This document shows, in pieces, positions 16,425 through 25,410 of a stretch of DNA of 64,000 nucleotides. A program made the translations under genes and the position numbers. The notes under the pieces are model-generated. The model had not been told where the DNA came from. It saw only the letters and a list, made by a program, of their open reading frames with translations, and ran no database searches. Every line of letters begins with the position of its first letter. Position 1 is the first letter of the stretch. Source of the stretch: Shewanella algae. Lineage in GTDB: Bacteria > Pseudomonadota > Gammaproteobacteria > Enterobacterales > Shewanellaceae. The stretch lies in assembly GCF_009183365.2 (NCBI RefSeq), contig NZ_CP068230.1, positions 1,517,001-1,581,000 of the forward strand. Reading direction: 5' to 3'.

Positions 16425-18755
16425 TTAATCGTCGAGATACTTGGTCTGCTCGGTGTAATTCGGGGTCAGTAAGTTTTGATACAGCTTGGGGTTCATGTTG
16501 AAACCGCTGAATTTGCTTATGGTGTAGCAAAGGACTTTCAGCTTGAGCTTTCTGAAGCTGGGAGGGATAGGTTTGAGGAATTTGCAGCAATCGATACTCA
16601 AGCGTTCCAGCTTCTCAAGCGCCAACATGGACTCGGGTAGAGACTCAGTGACAAAGTCCTCCAGAGATAAAGTATCCAACTCGCTAAACTCACCGATAAA
16701 ATCAGGGATAACCTTGATATCGCCGCCTCTCAGAGAAAGCCGTTTTAACGGTAGTGCTTTCAGCTCCATGGGGAAATGATCCAGGCTTTTGTGCATTCCC
16801 ATCAGTTTAAGGTGATGCAAGTGGGTATATTTCACCAGGGCCTTGGTGGCCTCCAGACCAAACTCATAACACAGGGCCAGTTTCAAGGTTCCCAATGCCG
16901 GCGCATCGAGTGAGGCCAGGGTTTTAAGATCACTGCGTGAAATCAACAGGGTTTTCAGCCGTGGCAGCGAAACATTGGCAGGGAAATTGTCGAATTTGTT
17001 GAGTTTAACTGTCTTAAGCTTGGGGCTACTCGTTAGCAATGGGCCAAGAGTAACGACGTTGGTATTGTGCAGCTCCAGCGAGGTCAACTGGGTAACGGCG
17101 GGGCAATTCAAACCAGGTAAAGTCTCCCTTTGGTCTGCGTATCCATCCTCAAGCTCAGTCTCAACTTGGGCTGGGTCAATATTGAGCGACGCTAGATTGG
17201 GGCAATGCATTAATAGATCGGCGATTTTAGCTGTCGCCAGTCTAGTGGTGAAGGAGGTGAGTCGCTCTGGCTGAGACAGGTATTGAGACAGCTCTTCCTC
17301 CGTGTTTGGCGTGTCATCGTCAGGGTAGTATTTCATCACAGCTGTAGAAATATTGCTGAACAGCTGCCGTTCATTGTCCACCGGGCAATGGCTTAGAATG
17401 AGTTCATCCAGGGTTAGTCTCTCGGTTGGGGCAATAAGGCGATGACAGCGGTCGATTTCCAACTTTTTGATGTTTCGTGGCAACAATGATGCATCTATGG
17501 TGAGTTTTTGGCCGTTTATTATGCTGAGGCTGTCCAGCGCCGCTATCTCTTTAAACGACTCGGGTATGGTTTCCGAGCTGGTCGAATTAAAACTAAGATT
17601 TTTAAGGCTTTGACATAGAGGCAGTTCATCCCAGAAGCCGTCGTCGCCGAAATCTGCCCCCCAGATGCTCTCCAGTTGCGAAAACGCCCCAAAAGGGAAG
17701 CGAATGCCAGTTAAGTCTCTGGTATAACCCAGGTGCAACTCTTTGAGATGAGGAAAACATGCAGCATGCTCACAGACCAATGCCAGCAGTTTCTTTTCTT
17801 GGATCTGAAGCCGGGTTATATGTTCATGTACCTTTGGGGCAAAGCGGATATCTATGCCATTAGTGAAAGATGTTTTTTGATTGCCAAGAACCGTATTGGC
17901 ATGGATTGAACTCAATAACGGGTTCTTCCATAGTGTCAGATTATTGAGGTTGGCTAAGGTCAGTTGCTCATCAATAGATGCAAATTGGGGACAGCATGAG
18001 ATTTTCAAGTGTTGCAGCTGTGGCAGCTTATCCAAGTTAGTGCCAAGGCGTTGTAAATCAGGGACTAACCCCAAATCAATCTTGGTCAATCCGGCCGGTA
18101 AATCAAACAGCTCGGCGCCGCAGATAGGGGTATCGTACCAGGTTAGGCTGCTAAGGCTTGTCAGTTGGCGAAAATCAAGATCCAGACTTTCCAGCGGCAC
18201 TGAGTTAATTTTAAACTCTTGCAGTTTCTTTAGCTTTTCAATGCTCTTGGGCAGTGTCTTGTAATCGCCTTCAATGTTGAGCTTTTCAAGCAGTGGCAGG
18301 TTACCGATACTTTCAGGTAACTGTTGTCCACAAAAGGGCACTTCTTCGATGGCCAGAAAAGTCACCGAGGGGAAACGCGCCAACAGCTCGGGTCGTTCGC
18401 AGAGTGCTTCCAGTGGCTGACCGGCTCGAATATCTATAATGGTATGTCCCAGCCTGGCATAGAGGTAATCGACATCCAGCTCGGCCGACAGGCTGGCATA
18501 TTCGCAAAGGACACAGAAGACATCTCTCATATCAGGCTCTTTCTCGCCTTTAATCAGTTTCTTGCGGCACTTGAAGGCATTCTGAATATCCTGGCTCGCA
18601 TGCTGTTTCAGCAGTTGACGGATCTCTTTCACGCAGTCGGTATCGGCACTGCATTTGCCAATCAAGAAAAGGTCGTTGATGAACTTTTCAGGAAAGCCGT
18701 CACTGTTTTTAACAGCATTAAAGTAGTCGGGGAGGGATTCTATAAACTGGGACAT
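16425..18755 (-). CDS. Large leucine-rich repeat protein
   Basis: 776 residues. After a helical N-terminal region (about 1-115, with several Cys), leucine-rich repeats run almost to the C-terminus; units such as LPESIGNLPLLEKLNIEG and LPKSIEKLKKLQEFKI show the L-x-x-L-x-L spacing, of irregular 20-24 residue length. No signal peptide or transmembrane segment, so probably cytoplasmic. LRR arrays bind proteins; no catalytic domain such as an E3 ligase is seen. It is alone between the glycosylation locus and the AT-rich island, read in the same direction as the Maf-like gene but about 490 bp away. Function unknown; acquisition by transfer is possible but not shown. Confidence 0.8.
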   Translation of the reverse strand: MSQFIESLPDYFNAVKNSDGFPEKFINDLFLIGKCSADTDCVKEIRQLLKQHASQDIQNAFKCRKKLIKGEKEPDMRDVFCVLCEYASLSAELDVDYLYARLGHTIIDIRAGQPLEALCERPELLARFPSVTFLAIEEVPFCGQQLPESIGNLPLLEKLNIEGDYKTLPKSIEKLKKLQEFKINSVPLESLDLDFRQLTSLSSLTWYDTPICGAELFDLPAGLTKIDLGLVPDLQRLGTNLDKLPQLQHLKISCCPQFASIDEQLTLANLNNLTLWKNPLLSSIHANTVLGNQKTSFTNGIDIRFAPKVHEHITRLQIQEKKLLALVCEHAACFPHLKELHLGYTRDLTGIRFPFGAFSQLESIWGADFGDDGFWDELPLCQSLKNLSFNSTSSETIPESFKEIAALDSLSIINGQKLTIDASLLPRNIKKLEIDRCHRLIAPTERLTLDELILSHCPVDNERQLFSNISTAVMKYYPDDDTPNTEEELSQYLSQPERLTSFTTRLATAKIADLLMHCPNLASLNIDPAQVETELEDGYADQRETLPGLNCPAVTQLTSLELHNTNVVTLGPLLTSSPKLKTVKLNKFDNFPANVSLPRLKTLLISRSDLKTLASLDAPALGTLKLALCYEFGLEATKALVKYTHLHHLKLMGMHKSLDHFPMELKALPLKRLSLRGGDIKVIPDFIGEFSELDTLSLEDFVTESLPESMLALEKLERLSIDCCKFLKPIPPSFRKLKLKVLCYTISKFSGFNMNPKLYQNLLTPNYTEQTKYLDD

Positions 18756-19363
18756 AATATAAACAACTTATTGTAGGGTATGGTTATTAGCCTGTTGGCC
18801 GCTGCAGATGCTTGACGCCGTAGTTTTATCCTTCTGATTTAGCTGAGCTTAGGGGGACATAAGCCCTGGATTTGGCCTGATTCGCTGTCGATAGTGCGCC
18901 GGAAAATGTGGAACGAGATGGATTGCAAGATGCCCGGTAAAGTGCATCGAAAAGTGCACCGAATATGACATCGACAATTACAGATGGAGTAGCAGCATAA
19001 GATGCTGCGCAATGCGAAGAGCTGACTAATTCCATTTACCGATTTTCCTTCCAGTGACCACAAAAGTGGCCCGCACTCAAGCTTGCTACCGTATTTTACA
19101 AGAGTTGAAGGCCCCGTACAATCAATGGGATAGATATCTGCAGCGAGCTCATTGAACTTGTTGTAATCGTGGCAGCCACAATCCACTTTGGGCTGCTCGC
19201 TAAAGATGGGGGAGTGTGTCTTTGCACTGACGTGATGAATCGACCGCTAAATAGCTGTTCTAAATAGTAGATCACAGGAAGGGAACTCAGTCCTGTTTGA
19301 GCGATCAGATCTATCGCCAAACAAACCCACCACTCGCACAAGGACTGAGAATGACCGTCTTAG
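18756..19363. other. Gene-poor junction between LRR gene and the AT-rich island
   Basis: No convincing gene on either strand; overlapping minus-strand frames at 18826-19341 are Cys/Ser-rich and look like chance. A 12-bp near-duplicate (AAAGTGCATCGA / AAAGTGCACCGA) lies near 18941-18965. A transposon-end-like repeat is at 19246-19280, and an inverted pair CTCAGTCCT (19286-19294) / AGGACTGAG (19341-19349) follows. These suggest remains of a mobile element insertion that truncated the gene remnant starting at 19364. Confidence 0.5.
19246..19280. repeat. Copy of the ACTAAATARCTG terminal repeat
   Basis: GCTAAATAGCTGTTCTAAAT, then AGTAGATCAC, closely matches the reverse complement of the right end of the MITE-like element at 23480, so the same family of mobile-element end occurs on both sides of the HEPN/STAND genes. 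Confidence 0.55.
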
Positions 19364-19531
19364 CACCACTATGCCCACTTAGAAATAGAGCAGGTAAGAA
19401 GAGAGCTTGGGATCACCACAGCGGCTTTGTTGGGTGCAGAGCAGCGGGAGTCGAAAGTGGATAGGTTGATGAGAGAGATCGACTTGCTGACGACTGATGA
19501 AAAAAAAGAATTGTTAGAAAGAATTATATAG
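19364..19531 (+). pseudogene. 3' remnant of an unidentified gene upstream of the broken HEPN gene
   Basis: 55 open codons from after a TAG (19361-19363) to a TAG at 19529-19531, with no start codon. The reading is strongly protein-like and helical: VRRELGITTAALLGAEQRES, then a charged coiled-coil-like end with LLTTDEKKELLERII. It ends 28 bp before the ATG of the HEPN-like pseudogene, so the two probably formed an operon before the 5' part was lost at the mobile-element junction. Family not recognised. Confidence 0.45.
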
Positions 19532-19559
19532 TGGTTCAAGGAATGAGGAGAGTATTAAA

Positions 19560-20249
19560 ATGCTTCCGAAATTAGAGACTATAGACACACTTGATTTTTT
19601 AGGTCGGGCTTATGTACATTTTGCAATACAGCTAAAAATGAGCTTAATTCTATAAGCTACGCTTTTGGTTTGATTGAGTCTTTATGGTTAACAGAAAGCG
19701 AAAAACTTAATGACCAGATGGAGAAGGCTATAAGCAATGCAAATAATGAATCAGAGGAATATTGCATCGGTGAAAGTTTTAATCTTGACTTTGCTAAAGT
19801 TTTTGAATGTGAAGTTTTGTATCGAAATTCAATCGTTATAACGGCTCATAATTCATTAGAGTATATACTTGATGAATTATGTAAGATAGTCGCATATACA
19901 ATGGGTAGTAAATTTAAACATTCAGACCTGAAAAATTCAGGAGTTTTTTGCTCATTTAAATTTTATCTAAAGTAGCTGAGTTTAATTTAGATTGTGTTGC
20001 GGTGGAAAGGGATCTAATTTCTCAAACACAGAATGTTAGGAATTGCATTGTTCATGCTGGAGGTAAACTGCCTGCTGAAGAAAATCATAATTTAATTAGA
20101 ATTATTAGAAAGTCCGATTTTTTAATGGGAATCTTGGGAAAAGTATAACAATTGAGCATGGATTTATACAATATCATATAGATACACTAATTAATTTATT
20201 TGATAAGCTTTATGATGAAGTTAAAGCCTTAATGGGAATGGTTCGTTAA
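19560..20249 (+). pseudogene. HEPN-like domain protein, broken by three single-base frameshifts
   Basis: Begins at ATG 19560 with GAGGAG ten bases upstream. Continuous protein-like sequence requires three frame changes, each equal to loss of one base: near 19635 in an A run (CTAAAAATG), between about 19940 and 19970 in T-rich sequence, and near 20138 (GGGAAAAG). The restored product is about 228 residues, helical, with ITAHNSLEYILDELCK in the middle and RNCIVH, an R-x4-H motif of HEPN ribonuclease-like domains, near residue 165. It ends at TAA 20247-20249. HEPN proteins of this kind occur in abortive-infection and toxin systems. All breaks lie at or near homopolymers, so read error must be excluded. 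Confidence 0.6.
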
Positions 20250-20254
20250 ATTGA

Positions 20255-20288
20255 CTCTGTCAACCTTTAATGTTTAAGGTTGACAGAG
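20255..20288. terminator. Bidirectional terminator between HEPN pseudogene and STAND gene
   Basis: Perfect 13-bp stem CTCTGTCAACCTT (20255-20267) and AAGGTTGACAGAG (20276-20288) around an 8-base loop. It lies between two convergent genes; T-rich flanks are present on both sides. Confidence 0.8.
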
Positions 20289-20302
20289 GTTTCTATATTG
20301 AA

Positions 20303-23020
20303 TTAATTAGGGTTGTAAATATCCTTTACTTTAATTGCTTTGTCTTTAGTTGAATTTTCTAGATCTGGTATGACGTGAAGGTTATCACCGATTGATAGCT
20401 TCGTCCAATCTCTCCATTCTCCATCATTATAACAATCAAAGTGAAGAAAGTATGTTTTCTGATTGCAGTCTTTAGCAAACATATAGCTAGCTCTATCTTT
20501 TGGTCTATTGCTTATGACTACAGATATAAGGCCATTACTTAAGTCTTGTTGCTCAACATCTAAATATGAATTTTGGACTTGATACCCTTCGAAGTTTGAT
20601 GAATTAAACGGGTTTTGAGGTATATCAATTTTTACTATTTTCTTAAGAAGAGGGGTTAGATCTTTATGCTCAAGAGAGCGAGATATTTCAGTTATATGTG
20701 AAAAAACAAAATTAAGAAGTTCACTCGCTTCTTCCTTAAAACTCTGTTGGTAACTATATCTTGAAAAACAATACTCAATTTCTTCACAGACTTTTACTGC
20801 CTGTCCTGATGTAACAGGTAGATAACCATTATTTCTAAATATATCAGCTAAAATTCTTGATGCACTAATAAGAGATTTTACAGTATCATTCGGATCGCTA
20901 TCGACTGTTAGTTCCATTTTCCTTTTCCACGCACTTGCTCTAAAGGTGCCAATGATACCTCGGTATTCTTTCGTTTCTTTCCATTCTTTTGTCTCATTTA
21001 AAACTCTTTCCCAAAGTCCATCATATAATAAGGCTAAGAAATAACCTTGATAGATGGATTTTCCAAAGTGAAGAACTTCTGCATCCGTAGATGTCCATTC
21101 TGAGTTTATTAATGGTTTATATAATTCATGTGCTAATGAGTAACGATTTGTATTGTGGTATAATCTAGCCAGTAAATATTTATTTGTTGGGTTTTTATCA
21201 TCCAACTCAATAGCTTTCTTATAATGAATTTCGGCAGATGCTTTATCTTTTAAAAGTTCTAGAGATCTGGCTAATGTTCTCTGGAAAAGAGAATTGTTTG
21301 AATGGATAAAATGTACATCTTTTAATTTTCTGTACAAATAAACAGATATCTCACTGTTTTTTCTTGCTTTTTTACAATTTTTATTAAAATCTGTAATAAG
21401 AATTTTTAAATTTTCATCTGTAGACATTGGGATGTGTTCTAAATGCCATACTGGAAAATCTTCTGCTGATTGTCTTTTGTCTATTTCTTTTGAAAGTATT
21501 CTTCTTTTTTCAATTGAATTTTGAACTTTAGCTCGAATATCAAGGTTGCGAGGAGATAAAAGAAGTAGTTCTCTGACAGAGTCATTAAGGCGGTAAGACT
21601 CACCTTCATCGTCGGATAACCTGCTAATTAAGCTAGTACGCGATAGCTCTCCTATCGCTTCAGATATTTCATCCATTGTTTTTTCTAAAAGTGCACATAA
21701 GCTATATCGAGTTGATAGTGATTCTACGAATATGCATTCTAAAATCTCTACAGATGTCTGTGATAGAGCATCAATCAAGTTATTATATGAAAACTCTGCG
21801 ATTTCTTTATTAGCCACGTTTAATGATTCTGGAATGTCTTTACCTTTTAATATAAGGTCAATAGATAATCTAATGGCTAGGGGATTGAAAAAGCACTGTT
21901 CGGTAAGAGCTTTATAAACTTTTTGGTCTTTAAAACTTCCACCTCTTTTTGAATGATATGTTCTTGCCAAATGTATTGCTGATTTTTGCTGTAAATTTGA
22001 AAGAGGAAGAATAGTAGCATTTGAAATGGCGACTCTACTTGTTACTAATATCTTCCAAGTTATTGGTAAAGAATAATTCAAATCATCAAAGCTAGTTGGA
22101 TTATCTCTGAGTAAAGTTTCTAGGTTGTCAATGCAAAGTAAAATATTCTTGTTGGAATTATCACTTATTGCTTTAGAAAATGACTCATAGTTTTCATCAA
22201 ATATATCATTCAAACCATATATTATTTCATTCTGTAGTTCAGAAATTGTTTCTATAGTATCTAATGGAACTACCCCCTCAGAAGTTAATTTTTCTGTTTT
22301 CATTGTCACATATACAACTGCATTTACAGATTTTGTATATGATGGTGTGGATATTATTGTATTCAAAAGATCTAGTGCTAATGCTGTTTTGCCAGCTCCT
22401 CCTGGTGCCACTAGAGCTAAAGTATTAACCCTTGGGTTTGATATATATTTTTTCAGTTCAATTAACTCTTTGCTTCTACCTATTAGACCTGTCAATCCAT
22501 GTTCAAAGTGCTTTGGTAGGTTATTAGGTATCTGCCATATTACTCTATTTAACCATTCGTCAGGCGGAGATGTTATGGTACCGGATTCAGCGCTAACTAA
22601 TGCTTCTTTGATCTCTGATAACCCGAGTCGTTCATGAACCGGATCGCTTGCAATGGTTGCAATTCTATACCAATAACAATCCCAAAATGGGCGGTTGGGG
22701 TGTGATATCGCGTTTCGAATTTCATAGATGTCGAGTTGATGAAATAATGAATATAAATAGTTTATAGAGTCTAAAGTCGAAGTGTCCTGAGCTATATCTA
22801 ACGCAAATCCAAAAAGTTCATCAAGATATGTTGCTTCTACAACATCTTTTATTGAAGATTTATTAAAATCTCTGCCTTTATCAGCTTCCCTTCTATGGAT
22901 ATTTTCAAGAGATTCTAGGTTTAAGCTTTCTATTTGTCCTTCCGTTATTACAAAGGAGCCTAAAGATTCTTCAATTTGATGTAGAACCATTGCTGTTTTA
23001 CGTCTCAGATCTTTCGACAT
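20303..23020 (-). CDS. STAND-type NTPase with N-terminal HEPN-like region and C-terminal OB/cold-shock-like domain
   Basis: 905 residues, AT-rich coding unlike the flagellar genes. Residues 1 to about 135 are helical with EIRNAISH at 100-107, an R-x4-H HEPN signature (R102, H107). A STAND/AAA module starts at LIGRSKEL (179-186), then Walker A APGGAGKT (205-212), Walker B NILLCIDNLE (292-301), and sensor ILVTSR (324-329), with an NPLAIRL motif near 385. Residues from about 500 form helical TPR-like repeats (for example AEIHYKKAIELDDKNP). The last 75 residues resemble an OB/cold-shock fold (YFLHFDC, then SIGDNLHV, KAIKVKD). Effector-NTPase-sensor order matches Avs-like antiviral STAND proteins. 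Defence function is inferred; no transmembrane part. Confidence 0.7.
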   Translation of the reverse strand: MSKDLRRKTAMVLHQIEESLGSFVITEGQIESLNLESLENIHRREADKGRDFNKSSIKDVVEATYLDELFGFALDIAQDTSTLDSINYLYSLFHQLDIYEIRNAISHPNRPFWDCYWYRIATIASDPVHERLGLSEIKEALVSAESGTITSPPDEWLNRVIWQIPNNLPKHFEHGLTGLIGRSKELIELKKYISNPRVNTLALVAPGGAGKTALALDLLNTIISTPSYTKSVNAVVYVTMKTEKLTSEGVVPLDTIETISELQNEIIYGLNDIFDENYESFSKAISDNSNKNILLCIDNLETLLRDNPTSFDDLNYSLPITWKILVTSRVAISNATILPLSNLQQKSAIHLARTYHSKRGGSFKDQKVYKALTEQCFFNPLAIRLSIDLILKGKDIPESLNVANKEIAEFSYNNLIDALSQTSVEILECIFVESLSTRYSLCALLEKTMDEISEAIGELSRTSLISRLSDDEGESYRLNDSVRELLLLSPRNLDIRAKVQNSIEKRRILSKEIDKRQSAEDFPVWHLEHIPMSTDENLKILITDFNKNCKKARKNSEISVYLYRKLKDVHFIHSNNSLFQRTLARSLELLKDKASAEIHYKKAIELDDKNPTNKYLLARLYHNTNRYSLAHELYKPLINSEWTSTDAEVLHFGKSIYQGYFLALLYDGLWERVLNETKEWKETKEYRGIIGTFRASAWKRKMELTVDSDPNDTVKSLISASRILADIFRNNGYLPVTSGQAVKVCEEIEYCFSRYSYQQSFKEEASELLNFVFSHITEISRSLEHKDLTPLLKKIVKIDIPQNPFNSSNFEGYQVQNSYLDVEQQDLSNGLISVVISNRPKDRASYMFAKDCNQKTYFLHFDCYNDGEWRDWTKLSIGDNLHVIPDLENSTKDKAIKVKDIYNPN

Positions 23021-23306
23021 ATTTTTCTCTTTTATTTTAAAATGTTAGTGTTATCAAATGCAGCTGTTTACGGTTTTACCAAATGGTTTTAAATTATTTT
23101 TGATATGTGTTTTGCGTATTTGTTATATTTTCAATAGGGCTTCGGTTGCTCTTTAAAGTGATGAGTGATATCTCCTTTTTTCTTCCTTATTAAAGATGCG
23201 TAGACTTTTTTCTTCAATTTATAAATATTTTTTTATTTCTGAGAAATCTTGCGGAGCGTTGTTGGATAATGCGATGTTCCTACTATTTATTTTAAGAACG
23301 GCTGAA
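23021..23306. other. AT-rich upstream region of the STAND gene
   Basis: 286 bp with long T-rich stretches and no credible ORF. It must hold the promoter of the minus-strand STAND gene, but I cannot pick a convincing -35/-10 pair. Confidence 0.4.
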
Positions 23307-23480
23307 ACTAAATAACTGCTTCTATTTGTGCTACATCTTGCTGAACCCTTGTGGCGCAAGAGTTTCCGGACATTTGCTCCTGAAGCCCAGCTCATCAGGC
23401 TTGGTGTTTTAACTTCGTCAAGTTACTACTTGGAGACGATATCAGTGCAGTGCTCTACTATTTGGAACAGCTATTTAGTA
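23307..23480. mobile_element. MITE-like element with ACTAAATARCTG inverted ends
   Basis: Left end ACTAAATAACTG (23307-23318) and right end CAGCTATTTAGT (23468-23479) are inverted copies with one mismatch, and similarity continues inward for about 30 bp. The roughly 174-bp element codes for nothing convincing (the 74-codon plus frame at 23328 is a chance ORF). The same end sequence recurs at 19246-19257 and at 23835-23846 beside the IS630 fragment, so it may be a non-autonomous relative of that IS. Confidence 0.6.
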
Positions 23481-23791
23481 GTGGTGATGTATGCATTACT
23501 CATCCTCAGTAGCAGTGAAGTCAAAGATAATCTTACTCTGCTTCTAGGTTGAAAAACAATCGAAAATAATGATGGTTTTAGATGGATTTGATTTGGAACA
23601 ACTTCCCACCTACTTGATTAATTTGAGCTTTGGACTCGTTATGTGACCATAAGTAGTCGCCAAATTCAGACAGACCAGCAAGCATCTGTGCCAGTTGTAA
23701 CAGGATGCCGAAGGCAATAAAGCCGTTAAAGAGTATGTTCTTAGACCCTCCCGTTAACGTTAACGAAGGTGTCTATGTCGATTTGGCACAC
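23481..23791. other. Non-coding stretch between MITE and direct repeat
   Basis: No supported gene. A GTTAACGTTAAC palindrome lies at 23752-23763. Probably debris from repeated insertions. Confidence 0.4.
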
Positions 23792-23838
23792 AATACAGGA
23801 CAGCCATATCTTTTTGATGTTTCGCCCAGCGTCGACTA
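23792..23838. repeat. 47-bp direct repeat, left copy
   Basis: AATACAGGACAGCCATATCT and the following bases to 23838 match 24335-24381 at all but about six positions. The right copy is the leader of the Y1 transposase gene, so this is a second, detached leader copy on the far side of the IS630 fragment. Confidence 0.75.
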
Positions 23839-24334
23839 AATAGCTGATCCGAATACTGCTACATTTTCGCGATGCCGTGTCCGTTGCCGGGAAAAGGCGA
23901 AACGGTTTCCATAAAATGCCATACCTTGCCAAGAAGTTCCCGCATGTTTCGGCAACTGTGATTACGGGTTACCGTTTCATGTAGTGCCAACCATAAGCGC
24001 TCTATCTTGTTGACCCAAGGTGAGTATACCGGTTGAAACAACAACCTGAACTTGGGGTTGCTCTTGAGCCAAGCCAGTGTTTTACGGCTCTTGTGAATGA
24101 TGTAATTATCCAGAATTAGCGTGATAGTTTTGGCTTTGCGGTAATGTCGTTTGAGCTTTTCCAGCACCGCAATAAACAGCTCCGATGCTTTGCTGGCGCT
24201 GCTCACATAAAGCACTTTTCCTGTCTTGGTATGCGGCGTTCCAGCCAAGTAGTGCTTGCGGTTGTTACCTGGGGTGACAACACGTTTTTGCTGCCCTTTG
24301 GGCATCCAGTCCGCCCCGATTTTGGGGTTAACAA
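23835..24334 (-). mobile_element. IS630-family insertion sequence fragment with 5'-truncated transposase
   Basis: The minus frame from 24334 to a TAG at 23859 encodes about 158 residues of the C-terminal half of an IS630-type DDE transposase: NPKIGADWMPKGQQKRV, then LILDNYIIHKSRKT with the second catalytic Asp, and YSPWVNKIERLW with the final Glu. The N-terminal half, including the first catalytic Asp (normally just before NPKIGADW), is missing; upstream codons (to 24401) come from the adjacent repeat. The 3' side has the ACTAAATAGCTG end at 23835-23846. The fragment cannot be active. Confidence 0.85.
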
Positions 24335-24381
24335 AATACAGGACAGCCAAATCTCTTTGATGTTTCGCCAAGCCTTGACTA
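24335..24381. repeat. 47-bp direct repeat, right copy (leader of Y1 transposase gene)
   Basis: AATACAGGACAGCCAAATCT and the following bases to 24381. It starts exactly where IS630 similarity ends and sits 40 bp before the Y1 transposase ATG. See the left copy at 23792. Confidence 0.75.
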
Positions 24382-24420
24382 GGCTGTGAAATACCCATCA
24401 AAGCTCAGTCGAGGTTGGTT

Positions 24421-25410
24421 ATGACCACTGCCCGTCGCCAGTTGATAGATGCTTAAAGTACGCCCTTTTACCACGTGATTAACCGTTGCGTGAGAAGGGC
24501 ATTTTTGTGTGGTGAAGACGCTCTGTCTGGGCGCAGTTACGAGCATAGACGTGGCTGGATAGTGGATAAAATCAGGCAGTTGTCGTCAATATTCTGCATC
24601 GACGTTTGCGCTTATGCGGTCATGAGTAATCACTACCATTTGGTGCTCAAAATCGACCTTGCTGCACAACAAGCGTTGTCGCCATTTGAAGTCATTGAGC
24701 GTTGGACCTGGCTCTTTAGTGGCAATCCTGTAGCGGCAAAGTTCCTCAAGGGCGATAGTCTCTTAGAAGGTGAGCGAATGTTGTTGGATACGCTGATTGG
24801 TGATTGGCAGGAACGCCTTGGCAGTATCAGTTGGTTTATGCGCTGTTTAAACGAAGATATTGCCCGCAAGTCCAATCGAGAAGATGGCTGCAAGGGCGTA
24901 TTCTGGGAAGGACGCTTTAAGTCGCAGGCGCTGCTCGATGAACAGGCGCTGCTGGCCTGCATGATGTACGTGGATTTAAATCCCATTCGCGCCGGTATTG
25001 CAGATTCGCTGCAAGCTTCTGATTACACATCCATTCAGGAGCGCTTAGAAGAAGTTGCTGAGCCTGCAACTGCCAACGTTTCACTTAAGCCACTGCCGCA
25101 ATTTGATGGTGCAGCCACTGCCGCCGAACAAAGCGGCATTCCGTTTCACTTTGCCGACTATCTGGAGCTGATTGATTGGACAGGTCGGGCGGTGCGGGAA
25201 GACAAGCGTGGCTTTATTGCCTCTTCCAGGCCCAAACTATTGCTTGAGCTTGGTATCAGTGACGATGCCTGGATAACTTCCGCCAAGGAGTTTCGCCGTC
25301 AGTACAGTGGCATGAGTGGCCGATGGGATGCCATGTGTGCCATGAAGGCCAAATATGGTGGTAAATGGTGCCGGGGTAAGCAACAAAGCCAAGCAATACA
25401 CCCTCATTAA
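24421..25410 (+). pseudogene. Y1 (HUH, REP-associated-type) transposase with a nonsense codon near its start
   Basis: The family-type start is the ATG at 24421 (MTTARRQLIDA), but codon 12 is TAA (24454-24456). The same frame continues STPFYHVINRCVRRAFLCG and stays open to 25410, about 318 codons beyond the stop. Catalytic HUH is NHYHLVL near residue 67 of the full frame, and a YVDLNPIRAG segment follows, both typical of RAYT-like Y1 transposases. Re-initiation at GTG 24475 could make 311 residues but would drop the conserved FYH strand. So it is probably inactive. Flanked on the left by its own leader repeat and the IS630 fragment. Confidence 0.8.

Noticed and set aside
18839..19186. 115-codon minus-strand ORF
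   Set aside because: Cys/Ser-rich, overlaps other equally long random frames, no ribosome site.
23328..23552. 74-codon plus-strand ORF
   Set aside because: Lies mostly within the MITE-like element and has no ribosome site or family features.
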